A DNA stretch of 55,016 bases, taken from the NCBI RefSeq assembly GCF_004353905.1, contig NZ_SMOD01000048.1:1-55016 (forward strand), given 5' to 3'. The DNA is from Paraburkholderia guartelaensis (lineage in GTDB: Bacteria > Pseudomonadota > Gammaproteobacteria > Burkholderiales > Burkholderiaceae). Shown here piece by piece: positions 28,199 to 36,900 of the stretch; positions within the stretch are counted from its first letter, which is position 1, and each line of letters begins with the position of its first letter. The notes under the pieces are model-generated. The model ran no database searches, was not told the origin of the DNA, and saw nothing but the letters and a program-made list of their open reading frames with translations. The position numbers and the translations under genes are program-made.

Positions 28199-28411
28199 TC
28201 ACGCCCTCCGCTTCTCGCGCGGCCAACCGCGCCTGTAGGCCACGCAGCCGATCGCGGCCCAACCCAAACCCACGATCGCCACAGCAATCAGCTCACGGGG
28301 CGATGAACGCCGCTCAACCAACCAGTACGCGAAGCCAAGGAACGACGTCGCCGCCACGAACAGCAGCAGTGCGCACACGCCCTTTTGAATCAACCCAAGA
28401 ACTGTGCCCAT
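28199..28411 (-). CDS. Small two-helix membrane protein, first gene of the transfer operon
   Basis: A 70-residue protein with two membrane helices (GVCALLLFVAATSFLGFAYW and ELIAVAIVGLGWAAIGCVAY) and a positively charged end (RRGWPREKRRA). Its tight spacing to the next gene suggests it is the first gene of the transfer operon. No family is recognised; small membrane proteins at this place may be accessory pilus or exclusion factors. Confidence 0.6.
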   Translation of the reverse strand: MGTVLGLIQKGVCALLLFVAATSFLGFAYWLVERRSSPRELIAVAIVGLGWAAIGCVAYRRGWPREKRRA

Positions 28412-28714
28412 TTCCGTGCCCTCCGATGTGGTCAGCTCCCACTGGCACGCTATCGGCCCGGGGAGCCCTCCCTGCTATCTCTCCTGCCCAGCGTCACACG
28501 CACGAACGAAGCCGCGACAGGCCAACTCGTGCATCTGCTCGTCGAAGAAGCGGCGAGTTGCGATTTCGACGTGTGATACGCATACGGATGGGCTGCGCAA
28601 TTCATTTCGATTGGCGCACCGACCTCATTCAGGTGTCCATATCATAAAATTAGGAATACTTTATATATAAAGCGACCGAAGACTCGCACTGCACGCTCCT
28701 TCGATAGAGATCAC
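28412..28714 (-). promoter_or_regulatory. Leader of the transfer operon with a 14-bp AT palindrome
   Basis: This 303-base gap precedes the transfer operon. It holds the perfect palindrome CTTTATATATAAAG at 28659-28672 in an AT-rich patch that stands out from the GC-rich surroundings. It could be a promoter core or operator. No transcription start can be fixed from sequence alone, and a gene is not supported. Confidence 0.4.
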
Positions 28715-29026
28715 TCAATGGCGACAACTAAGGCCGTGCGCGTTTGCCACGATGCGCGGACCGTAGCGCGTGCCGTCAGCTTCAGCAACGAAGCCCGCTT
28801 GAAGTCGCCGCTTTAGTCGCTCACCGTCGCCTACCTCCCTTTCGGGTGGTACTGCGTCGGATACGGGCTGCCGCTCAATGAGCATGTCCTCACTTGCCTT
28901 TGAGCTTTCCTGCAACACTCCGCTTACGATAGATTGGGCTGCATCTGCGTTGACTCCCTCAGCTTGATACCGGGACGCCGCATCGATCGAATTCATCCGA
29001 GCCTCGTCTAGGGTTTTGAGTGCCAT
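28715..29026 (-). CDS. Small hypothetical protein divergent from an XRE regulator
   Basis: A 103-residue soluble, acidic-helical protein (MALKTLDEARMNSIDAASRY, then VSGVLQESSKASEDMLIERQ) with GAGGCG before the ATG. No family is recognised. It is divergent from the XRE-type regulator and separated by an operator-like palindrome, so it is probably regulated by it. It may be transcribed toward the transfer operon. Confidence 0.55.
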   Translation of the reverse strand: MALKTLDEARMNSIDAASRYQAEGVNADAAQSIVSGVLQESSKASEDMLIERQPVSDAVPPEREVGDGERLKRRLQAGFVAEADGTRYGPRIVANAHGLSCRH

Positions 29027-29073
29027 TCAAGCGCCTCTATACTCAGCATGTTTGATCACATTTGAAGAATATA

Positions 29074-29087
29074 GGCACGTTTGTGCC
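29074..29087. promoter_or_regulatory. Operator-like inverted repeat
   Basis: GGCAC (29074-29078) and GTGCC (29083-29087), spaced by GTTT, form a perfect dyad in the 84-base gap between the divergent 103-residue gene and the XRE regulator. Position suggests autoregulation by the XRE protein. Confidence 0.5.
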
Positions 29088-29110
29088 ACTTGTCAACTTT
29101 AAGAACATTT

Positions 29111-29503
29111 ATGCCAGAAACCTTTGGCTCGCGACTTATTGCGGAACGCGAACGGCTCGGACTCTCCCAAGGCGAGATGCATGCAATTTCCGGTGCCAGT
29201 CGTCGTGCGCAATTCAACTACGAACAGGGCGTGCGTCTGCCCGATGTCGGGTATCTGGCGGCTCTCGCTCAGCGCGGCTTCGACATCCTGTACCTGGTGA
29301 CGGGGACCCGCGTGATGCGCCACGGTGCTGTCGATGAACATATGCTGTGCCGCGTCCTCGTCTCGGTCGATACCGCTCTTGAAAAGCGTCCCATCGACGC
29401 AGAGAAGAAATCCAAACTGGTCGCCCTCATTTACCAAAGTGCGGCCGACTCCGGTCAGGTCGATCTTTTGCTCGTCAAGAAAGCAATCGATCTCGCCTTT
29501 TAG
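29111..29503 (+). CDS. XRE-type helix-turn-helix regulator
   Basis: A 130-residue protein with an N-terminal HTH (RLIAERERLGLSQGEMHAIS, then SRRAQFNYEQGVRLPDVGYL) and LAALAQRGFDILYLVTG, a segment common in plasmid and phage repressors of this kind. The C-terminal half is helical and may dimerise. The start at 29111 begins the HTH domain normally. It probably binds the dyad at 29074-29087 and could control the divergent gene and perhaps transfer. It converges on pxpA with a 13-base gap. Confidence 0.8.
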   Translation: MPETFGSRLIAERERLGLSQGEMHAISGASRRAQFNYEQGVRLPDVGYLAALAQRGFDILYLVTGTRVMRHGAVDEHMLCRVLVSVDTALEKRPIDAEKKSKLVALIYQSAADSGQVDLLLVKKAIDLAF

Positions 29504-29516
29504 GCGGCCCCGCTTT

Positions 29517-30293
29517 TCAAGCGTGCTCCGGAACGTGCCGCGCAGTGTCCGGCGCCCTGACAGCAATGCCGGCGTCGCGTAAGGCATCGCCGATCTGGTT
29601 CGCAAACGCCACAGCATGGGCACCGTCGCCGTGAAGGCACAGTGTCCCCGGCTGAATGTTGATGCAGCGGCCATCAATTGCCTTGATCCGGCCATCACGC
29701 ACCATGCCCAGCGCCTGCTGACACGCCGCTACATCGCTTTCCAACACGGCGTTCGCCTGCGATCGCGGTACGAGCTTGCCTTCCGGCGTGTATGCGCGAT
29801 CAGCAAAGCCTTCATCAACTGCAAGCAATCCCGCTTCACGGGCCAGGCGTACGAGCAGACCACCAGCGAGTCCGTAGATAAGCAGCCCCGGGTCGTAGTC
29901 TTTTATCGCCCGCACGATGGCGAAGGCGAGCTCGTCATTCGCCTCTGCCATGTTGTACAGTGCCCCATGGGGCTTCACATGCACCAAGCGGCCGTTGAGG
30001 CCCGCCACGACAGCCGCCAAGGCACCCACTTGATACTGCACGCCGGCATAAACTTCGTCAGCCGGTAGGTACATCGGCGCGCGGCCGAAGTTCTCGCGAT
30101 CAGGAAAACTCGGGTGCGCTCCGATTGCGACGCCTTGTCGAATCGCCTCGGTCGTGACTCGTCGCATCGTCAACGGGTCGCCAGCATGCCAGCCGCAGGC
30201 GATGTTGACCGAACTCGCGAGCTTGATCAGCTCGAAGTCATGCTCAAACCCTTCGCCGAGATCGACGTTCAGATCGATTGACTTTGCATTCAT
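29517..30293 (-). CDS. pxpA: 5-oxoprolinase subunit A (LamB/YcsF family)
   Basis: A 258-residue protein with the family signatures IDLNVDLGEGFEHDFELIKL, NIACGWHAGDPLTM, VGALAAVVAGLNGRLVHVKP then HGALYN, and IQPGTLCLHGDGAHAV. PxpA acts with PxpB and PxpC to hydrolyse 5-oxoproline to glutamate with ATP. No pxpB or pxpC is in the window, so partners must be elsewhere or the enzyme is repurposed. The start at 30293 has GGGAAG a few bases upstream. It follows a DctP-type binding protein on the same strand, 129 bases away. Confidence 0.9.
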   Translation of the reverse strand: MNAKSIDLNVDLGEGFEHDFELIKLASSVNIACGWHAGDPLTMRRVTTEAIRQGVAIGAHPSFPDRENFGRAPMYLPADEVYAGVQYQVGALAAVVAGLNGRLVHVKPHGALYNMAEANDELAFAIVRAIKDYDPGLLIYGLAGGLLVRLAREAGLLAVDEGFADRAYTPEGKLVPRSQANAVLESDVAACQQALGMVRDGRIKAIDGRCINIQPGTLCLHGDGAHAVAFANQIGDALRDAGIAVRAPDTARHVPEHA

Positions 30294-30422
30294 TTCTTCC
30301 CTCACATCAAGCCTTACAGTATTCTCGCAGTGCGTATCAACTGATATCGCACCATCACCAACCACCTCATTCCTCGAGTTGCACACCTCGCTGCCGCGAC
30401 AACGAAAGCAATCCTGGCTCGT

Positions 30423-31493
30423 TTAATCATCCCAGGCCGCCGCGTCGAGGGTTTCCACCACTCCCGATCGGCAGCCAGTGCCGGCCGGAGCAGTCTGACG
30501 ATTAATGTAGGCATCAAGAATGGCCTGACCAGCTGGCCCCACCCTACCCAGCCACTCCCGCGCCCTAGCCCGGCCTTCGTTCTGCAGCGTCGCGCGCAGC
30601 TCTGGCGAAATCGGATCCTCGATGACCACGCCGTTATTCCTCATGTGCACATAGTTGATCGCCATCCGTTCAGGAAGTGCTTGCCATTCCGCACTCTGCA
30701 CATCACGAGCAGCAGCTGTGATTTGCCGCTGCCGCTGGGCCGACTGCGCTTTGAAGCGGCTCTCGCTCATCACAAGAAACGAAACCGGGAAGGCGTATCG
30801 AACTGCAGCGAAATTCGGAAGTATGCCGGCGAGGGTGTTACCGACCGATCCGTCCCCGGAAGACAGCACTGCATTGATACCACCCTCGCCAACTAACGAC
30901 TTGACCTGCTCCATAGGCAAACTGGCCGCCTGTGCACCCACGTTGCCCAGCACGGTCGCCGACGTTTCGTCATAGGTCCGAACTTTCAGATGCGTGATAT
31001 CGCTCGCGCTCTTGAGAGGCGTGAGCGACCAGAGCCCCGTGGGCGGCCAGGGCGACACCACCAGCAGATGCAAACCGGCTTTCGCAAGCGCGCGACGATA
31101 GGCTGGCTCCGCAATGCACGCCAATGCTTTCGCGTCCGCTTCGCTACGCGCCAGAAATGGCAACGTTGACAGTTCGAACAGCGGATCGAGCGCGGCCAGA
31201 TTGCCACCGAAGATGTCTGCTGCGTCGACACCGCCCGCTCGTACGTCGTCGACCAGCTGTGCCGCGCGCCTGCTCGTCCGATACTGGATGTGCGGCGCTA
31301 TGTAACCTTGCGTTTCCGTTGCGACGTGTTCGGCGAACGAGCGAAGACCGTGGCCTGATACGGTGTCCTCAGGGTATGACGTGACCATCGACCAGTACAC
31401 GTGCTTATCTCCGAGAGCTGCGCGTGACTCACCAGCGACCAGCAGGCACGCTACCGTGAAGCAAACGGATCGAGCGAGAATCGTAGTTTTCAT
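30423..31493 (-). CDS. TRAP-type (DctP family) solute-binding protein
   Basis: A 356-residue periplasmic protein with signal peptide (SVCFTVACLLVAGESRAALG). The DctP fold features are visible: HVATETQGYIAPHIQYRTSR (early binding strand) and LSTLPFLARSEADAKAL, then LHLLVVSPWPPTGLWSLTPL, LKVRTYDETSATVLGNVGAQ (conserved Arg region) and VKSLVGEGGINAVLSS. The Cys near the C terminus is unusual. No TRAP membrane subunits (DctQ/DctM) are nearby. It may feed a distant transporter or a sensor. Grouping with pxpA suggests an organic or amino acid-like ligand, which is inference only. Confidence 0.82.
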   Translation of the reverse strand: MKTTILARSVCFTVACLLVAGESRAALGDKHVYWSMVTSYPEDTVSGHGLRSFAEHVATETQGYIAPHIQYRTSRRAAQLVDDVRAGGVDAADIFGGNLAALDPLFELSTLPFLARSEADAKALACIAEPAYRRALAKAGLHLLVVSPWPPTGLWSLTPLKSASDITHLKVRTYDETSATVLGNVGAQAASLPMEQVKSLVGEGGINAVLSSGDGSVGNTLAGILPNFAAVRYAFPVSFLVMSESRFKAQSAQRQRQITAAARDVQSAEWQALPERMAINYVHMRNNGVVIEDPISPELRATLQNEGRARAREWLGRVGPAGQAILDAYINRQTAPAGTGCRSGVVETLDAAAWDD

Positions 31494-31623
31494 CGTCAGG
31501 AATAGAAGAACCTGCTCGCAAACTTGGAGTCAATTTAGCCGACAAGCCTGCGTAAATTCCACTTTCTATTTTCTATTCCCAACATCTGAAAAATATGATA
31601 AGCCTATATGCGCGACCAATTGT

Positions 31624-32664
31624 TTAGTTAATCAATCCGCATTTAAAAGCAAGTGCTACCGCTTCCTTGATGTGAGAGACACCCATTTTTCGAGTAATTC
31701 TTGGGTATACGACCTGTCTGACGTGGCGCGCACGCATATCCAGTGCGGTAGCGATCGTCTCTGCAGAGCTGTCCTTCCAATGCAATAGGGCACGCAACAC
31801 GGTCAACTCCTCACCAACGAGCTGAAACTGTCCTGCAAACTCGCGCAGCTGATTCAGCCGCCAGTCCGACAGGGCGCCAGCGGCGCTACGCCACCTGTTC
31901 TGATTGCGCGAAAGGATCCCATCGCCATCCGCGCAGTTCGCCCCGACAGCTGCCTGCAGAATTGTTAATGTCGATCTCGCGGGCTCGTGCACTGGACACG
32001 TGAGCATGCTGTACAAACCATGGCCCTGCGCTTCCTGAAGTAACCAGTGTTCTGTCGCTCCGTTTTGAAGATCAGATGTCGTTACCGGAGATGCGTTTCG
32101 CTTCGCATATTCGAGCAATGGGTCATTCATGTAGCCCGATCGATAGACGTACTTCTGCATCCAGGCAGGATCGCATCCGACGAGATACCGATGCTCCGCC
32201 CTGTCGCCACGACTATCGAAATCGATCCAGGTGATGCAGTATTGTTCGGCACCAAGCGAACTGGAAAGGTCATCCAACAGCGCTGCGAGATCGTATTCGT
32301 TGGTGCAGGCAGGCATGCTTGCCAGCACATCGTCGACGCTCACGGATCGAATGCGCCGTGGCGAGCGCTTCCTCCCATTGAACGTCTGTAGGCACGCACT
32401 CTTGATCGCATCGTAGGCCGGCGCGAGAATGTCGCCCCACGGATCAGCGCCCGAAAATTCCTGCAGCGCCCGCTCGCCCCGCAGCGGTAGAAGGAGCGTA
32501 AGACTCACATCATCCGGACGGGAGATCACCCGCTCGAGGATCAAGCGTCCCTCGCCATAATCCCGCAGGCGCAAAATGACGCTATCCGACCCGCCCCTCT
32601 CACGTCGTTGATACACGACGTTCGCGCGAGCATTTGGTAACTTTTCGACCACCGAGCCGAACAT
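31624..32664 (-). CDS. LuxR-family regulator with autoinducer-binding-like domain
   Basis: A 346-residue protein. The middle part (YCITWIDFDSRGD, WMQKYVYRSGYMNDPLLEYA) resembles the autoinducer-binding fold of LuxR proteins. The last ~65 residues (ELTVLRALLHWKDSSAETIA, TALDMRARHVRQVVYPRITR then KMGVSHIKEAVALAFKCGL) form a LuxR-type HTH, though divergent. The N-terminal ~110 residues have no clear match. Its ATG overlaps the stop of the GGDEF-EAL gene (TAATG), so the two are probably translated together. No luxI-like synthase is seen nearby. Confidence 0.75.
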   Translation of the reverse strand: MFGSVVEKLPNARANVVYQRRERGGSDSVILRLRDYGEGRLILERVISRPDDVSLTLLLPLRGERALQEFSGADPWGDILAPAYDAIKSACLQTFNGRKRSPRRIRSVSVDDVLASMPACTNEYDLAALLDDLSSSLGAEQYCITWIDFDSRGDRAEHRYLVGCDPAWMQKYVYRSGYMNDPLLEYAKRNASPVTTSDLQNGATEHWLLQEAQGHGLYSMLTCPVHEPARSTLTILQAAVGANCADGDGILSRNQNRWRSAAGALSDWRLNQLREFAGQFQLVGEELTVLRALLHWKDSSAETIATALDMRARHVRQVVYPRITRKMGVSHIKEAVALAFKCGLIN

Positions 32665-34928
32665 TACTGACCTACCTTGAGCATTGCCGTTAGTTCAGTG
32701 ATCGGTGCCGGACGACCATAAAGGTATCCTTGAAGTGACACGTCCTTGAAACGCGATAACCATGCTGCCTGCTCCCGGGTCTCGACACCTTCAACCACCA
32801 ACGATAGCCCGACGTCCCGCGCAAGCCGAACAAGATTTTCAACCAGGGCCGCTGCCATCTTCTGGCCCGGCGCTGCTTCGGTGAATTGCCGGTCGACCTT
32901 GATACCGTCTACGGTCTGCGAGGTCAGATGCGATAGCGACGATTGACCGGTGCCAAAATCATCCAGCACAACCCTGACGCCCAGTCGGCGAATATCCTGA
33001 AGCCGTGATCGCAGTTCGCGGCTTCCGGAAAGCACCGCCGTTTCAGTTATCTCGAGCTGGAGTACATCGGGATCCATCAGATTGTCGTTAAGGCATTCCT
33101 TGATGGTGTGCGCCAACCCTCCCCGGGCGAGTTGAACCGGCGACACATTGACCGACAGAAAGAGCCGGTTGTCACTCGCTTCCTGCCAGGCCTGGAACTC
33201 GCGGCACGCCTGCCGCAAGACGTACTCACCAAGCTGCACTATCAGACTGGAGGATTCAGCGAGGGGGATGAACTGGTCGGGTTTCAATACGCCCTTCTGC
33301 GGATGCCTCCATCGGACAAGCGCCTCTACGCCGCGTAGCGTACCTTCGACGCTAACAATCGGTTGATAGAGCACGAAAAATTCACGATTGGTGATTGCGT
33401 ATTGCAACGCCTGCTGTCGCTCGATCAGCGATAGCGCGCGATCAGAAAGGTCACGGGTATAGATATGAAACCGACTTTCCCCGCCCTGGCGACCACGTTC
33501 TTTGGCCGCATACATCGCCAAGTCTGCTTTCGACAGTAGTCCAAACTCGCTGTCATCCGGATCGCTATGCAAGGCAATACCGATGCTGACGTTGACTGTG
33601 TAGTCGTGCCCACGCATGACGAATACACGTTTGAACGCCTGAATGATATCGACAGCTATCCGTTCGGCGTGCGCGAGTGCGTGCTCGCCACGCAGGACGT
33701 ACGCGAACTCGTCGCCGCCTATCCGCGCCAGCAAATCTTCTGAAGCCGCACACTCTTGAAGACGAAAGGCAACGTTACGCAACAGATCGTCCCCAACCTT
33801 ATGTCCCAACGTATCGTTGATGGCCTTGAAGTTATCCAGGTCGACGTAGAGGAGCCCGACCATGCCTGGTTCTTCATTGCGCATCCATCGGCGCGCCGTT
33901 TGCAGCATGAGGTGCCGATTCGGCAGCCCAGTTAGTGAGTCCGTCTCGGCCAGTTTCCGAAATCGACGGGTCACTACCACCTGCCAAGCAGCAGCAGCCA
34001 AAAGCGACAGGCTCAAAAAGGAGGCGATCACACAGTAGAGTACCTTGGCTCGGCGATACGGAGTCAGTGCGTCTTCGGCCGAAACGCCCGCGACTACTGA
34101 GACGGGATACGCAGACAGATGGCGATATGAAACTACACGCTGAACACCATCCACGGGGTCCTTAACGACCTTTCCCTTCGCTCCGGTCATTGCCGAATAG
34201 GCCGAGGCGGGTGGCCCATTGGGCGACGCAGGCTCCCCACCGGCCAGTCGCGATAGCAAATAGCCATTGTCGGACAGCACAGCCAGCATCCCGTGGAGGC
34301 CAAGGCCATCAAGGTTGTAGAACCCGTCAGTTAGAGAATTTGGATCTTCTGAGACAACGACCACCCCTGCGAATGAACCGTCAAGATGACTGAGTCGGCG
34401 GGTGAACTGAAGGGTCCAGTGTGACGAAACGCGTCCGAGCACTGGCTGGCTGATATAGAGCCCGATGTTCCCTTTCTCATGAACCCGGAAGTGCAGCCGA
34501 TCTGATAGGTTCACGGCGCGTGCGTCCGGCGTCGTTGTTTGCACAACCTGTCCGGCCGCGTCGACGATCGTTACCTGTAACGCCGTATCGGCCGAGACAA
34601 GCCCTCGCTGCTTGTAGTCGGAGAGCGAAAATGTCGCCGGCGAGCGCTCGTACTCATACTTGACCCACTGCACGACTACATCGGCGTCGTGCACAGTTTT
34701 GGCGATGTGCGCCGCGAAGGCGCTGGCCAGCTGTGAGCTCGTGACAGCTGCGGCAGTACGGGCCTGCTCACCTTCGTCTTGAATACGTTGAACCGTAACT
34801 GCCCAGATCGTCGCAATTAACACCAGCGCGACAAGCGGGAACGTGAAAGTGCGATCCGCGTAGGCGCTCAATACTTCGGCCAGACGACCAGGAGCCAAGG
34901 CAGCTCTCCGCGATTTCGACAAGGCCAT
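32664..34928 (-). CDS. Membrane-bound GGDEF-EAL c-di-GMP enzyme with Cache-type sensor
   Basis: A 754-residue protein. A membrane helix near residues 32-50 and another near 300-325 flank a periplasmic double-Cache-like sensor (ITIVDAAGQVV region). GGDEF at 404-408 is intact (RIGGDEFAYVL) and the usual inhibitory RxxD five residues before it is absent (ASED instead). The EAL domain has EAL at 535-537 (GVEALVRWR) and its other metal/catalytic motifs: SVNVSP, LEITETA, VVLDDFGTGQSS, GIKVDR, VVEGVET and QGYLYGRP. Both making and breaking of c-di-GMP are thus possible. The sensor ligand is unknown. It is coupled to the LuxR regulator. Confidence 0.92.
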   Translation of the reverse strand: MALSKSRRAALAPGRLAEVLSAYADRTFTFPLVALVLIATIWAVTVQRIQDEGEQARTAAAVTSSQLASAFAAHIAKTVHDADVVVQWVKYEYERSPATFSLSDYKQRGLVSADTALQVTIVDAAGQVVQTTTPDARAVNLSDRLHFRVHEKGNIGLYISQPVLGRVSSHWTLQFTRRLSHLDGSFAGVVVVSEDPNSLTDGFYNLDGLGLHGMLAVLSDNGYLLSRLAGGEPASPNGPPASAYSAMTGAKGKVVKDPVDGVQRVVSYRHLSAYPVSVVAGVSAEDALTPYRRAKVLYCVIASFLSLSLLAAAAWQVVVTRRFRKLAETDSLTGLPNRHLMLQTARRWMRNEEPGMVGLLYVDLDNFKAINDTLGHKVGDDLLRNVAFRLQECAASEDLLARIGGDEFAYVLRGEHALAHAERIAVDIIQAFKRVFVMRGHDYTVNVSIGIALHSDPDDSEFGLLSKADLAMYAAKERGRQGGESRFHIYTRDLSDRALSLIERQQALQYAITNREFFVLYQPIVSVEGTLRGVEALVRWRHPQKGVLKPDQFIPLAESSSLIVQLGEYVLRQACREFQAWQEASDNRLFLSVNVSPVQLARGGLAHTIKECLNDNLMDPDVLQLEITETAVLSGSRELRSRLQDIRRLGVRVVLDDFGTGQSSLSHLTSQTVDGIKVDRQFTEAAPGQKMAAALVENLVRLARDVGLSLVVEGVETREQAAWLSRFKDVSLQGYLYGRPAPITELTAMLKVGQ

Positions 34929-35658
34929 CGCTGGTTCTCCCGAGACTTCAACGACACGAATAGTCTGAGGAAGAACCTGTTCAAATCGTGGAACGGTTAC
35001 AAACTGTTTCTCATTATGTGAAATGGATATCTGCTGCTCCCGCGGTCTTTCACGCCGCCGGCAAGGCGGCTAGTACCGTTGACGACGGCGCGCGCCGGCC
35101 AATGTTCCGCTGCCGGAATGGGTCATCTGACGGCCGCGGCAAGTTCGCCCGTCCCGCCGGCAGTTTCCGGAGACCGGCAGCCAGCGATCATGCACCACAC
35201 ATGGGCGCGCGGGAATGCTACAAATTACGTTCTTTTTGCTACAACGTGCAGGCGAATGGGGACAAAAGCACTGTCGCTCATCGGTCAAGGGCGGAATGGC
35301 GATCGGGCCACACGCCGGCACCCTGTTTTTCGTGAAACATTCCTCGGCGATCACTGTGCGAGCCTTGCCAGACAACGATTTTCGCCGACACGGCATGCGC
35401 CCTGGAATGTTTCACGGGGACGACAGATTGGCCCTATTATCACCTGAAGGTTCCCTAGCTTTCTTAGGCCCTCATCGCGATCGAGTTTCGCAAAGTGCCG
35501 CCTAGAGCGGATCTCAACAACCGGTTTTTGTCGTTCATCGCAGATTACCGGAGAACGCAGCCCAAGTCAGAAGGAGTCCTGAATGATGTTTGATGCTTGA
35601 TGCGAACCCGACGATCCTGACGGGTGTGAAACAACCGGGTATCTGCGGAGGCCCCTGT
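34929..35658. other. 730-base gap with a 13-bp inverted repeat pair, no supported gene
   Basis: No gene with a family match is seen. CGTGAAACATTCC at 35331-35343 and GGAATGTTTCACG at 35404-35416 are exact reverse complements, 60 bases apart. The inner sequence (GTGAAACA / TGTTTCAC) equals the two halves of a ParB-type parS site, but in outward order. A 96-codon plus-strand frame at 35215-35505 covers it and is not convincing as a gene. The region could be a remnant or a control region. Confidence 0.4.
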
Positions 35659-35887
35659 ATGCGAACCACCCTCGATATAGATGACGAGGTGCTCGCCCTC
35701 GCCCGCGCGCGCGCCGACCGCGAGCACGTGTCGATCGGCCGCGTCATCTCGCAGCTCGCCCGCACGGCGCTGCAGCACCCTTCAGTCGCAGCCACCACGC
35801 GCGACGGCCTGCCGGTATTGCCATGCTCACACCGCCGGCTCCGTCACGCCCGAACCCGTCAACCAGATGCGCGACGAGGCACCCTGA
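35659..35887 (+). pseudogene. vapB: vapB-type antitoxin, frameshifted
   Basis: The first ~53 residues (MRTTLDIDDEVLALARARAD, REHVSIGRVISQLARTALQ and TRDGLPVLP) are a ribbon-helix-helix antitoxin of the VapB type. The expected C-terminal end (TAGSVTPEPVNQMRDEAP) is present but in the other frame, so a frameshift lies near 35,815-35,830. The stop (TGA, 35885-35887) overlaps the ATG of the following toxin gene, as in intact pairs. Confidence 0.75.
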
Positions 35888-36307
35888 TGGCGTATCTGCT
35901 TGACATCAACGTACTGATTGCGCTACTCGACGCCGGGCACGTACAGCACGAAGCTGCACACGAATGGTTCGGTCGGGTCAACCACCCGGCGTGGGCAACC
36001 TGCCCGTTGATCGAAAACGGCGTGCGCATCATCGCGCTACCCGAAAGCAATTGAGAAGCCGGCCGCGGTCGCGCCACTCGTCGCAAAGCTGCGCGCGCCT
36101 CCTAGCCACATCTTTTGGTCTAACGGCCTGAGCCTGCTCGATCGGGAGCACGTCGCCGCGAGCCGCATCCTCGCGACCGACCAGGTGACCGACACGTACC
36201 TGCTCGCGCTCGCGCGCCTGCATGAGGGCGCCTTGGCCACCTTCGACCGCCGGCTGGTGGTCGATGCGGTGCCGGACGGTGCGCGCCACCTCGAAGTTAT
36301 TAGTTGA
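35887..36307 (+). pseudogene. vapC: vapC-type PIN toxin, frameshifted
   Basis: Starts as a PIN-domain RNase (MAYLLDINVLIALLDAGHVQ, then HEWFGRVNHPAWATCPLIEN). After IIALPES the frame stops at 36054, but the rest of the domain continues in the next frame: KPAAVAPLVAKLRAPPSHIF, LLDREHVAASRILATDQVTD, TYLLALARLHEGALATFDRR, ending at 36307. All PIN acidic residues (Asp in LLDIN, Glu in PLIEN, Asp in DQVTD, Asp in TFDRR) are kept across the two frames. So the toxin is broken by a frameshift near 36,030-36,055, like its antitoxin. Confidence 0.8.
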
Positions 36308-36900
36308 TGCTGGCGTGGAGGCTTGATGAATGATATTTCCTGCTCATGCCAAACGATCACTTCCGGGCCAACACCACGATTCGCACCCGCACACCGCAGG
36401 CAAGACTGAACCGCGGCATCTCGGCCGCCCCGACCGCCGGCGGCGCGCGACCATCCCCGCGCAAAACAGGCTGCTAACGACTTGCAGCTCGCCTCGCACG
36501 GCTCACGGTAAATGCCGGCACCTCCTTCTCCGGTCAGTTTCAACGACATCATGCAAAGTTGCCGGCGCGCTGAACCGGCGGGTCTCTGATACGCCAAGCC
36601 AGAAGCTCCACGGGCCCGCGTGGCTTCGCCGACACCGTGCCGGCGAAGGGCCGGCGGCGGCGCTTTGAATTAGCATTTGGCGGACGGCGATGCACTAGCT
36701 GGGCGCGCCTAGCGACCGACCTCAAGTCAGGATGACGGGAACACTGGAGGCCATGGATACTGGCGTTCGAGTTGCTTGGCGTGTTCTTCCGTCACATGGT
36801 CTATTCGACGGAATGTCTTCCAGACAGTCAGGCCTCGTTTAAGCCTGTTCTCATTCAGGCAACACCTAACCTGCAGTCGACGTAAGCATAGGTCGCCAAA
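36308..36900. other. Gene-free stretch between vapBC remnant and centromere repeats
   Basis: Only short, Arg/Pro-rich shadow frames are present. A small hairpin-like run (GCCGGCGAAGGGCCGGCGG, around 36,640-36,660) is visible. Nothing else is supported. Confidence 0.35.
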
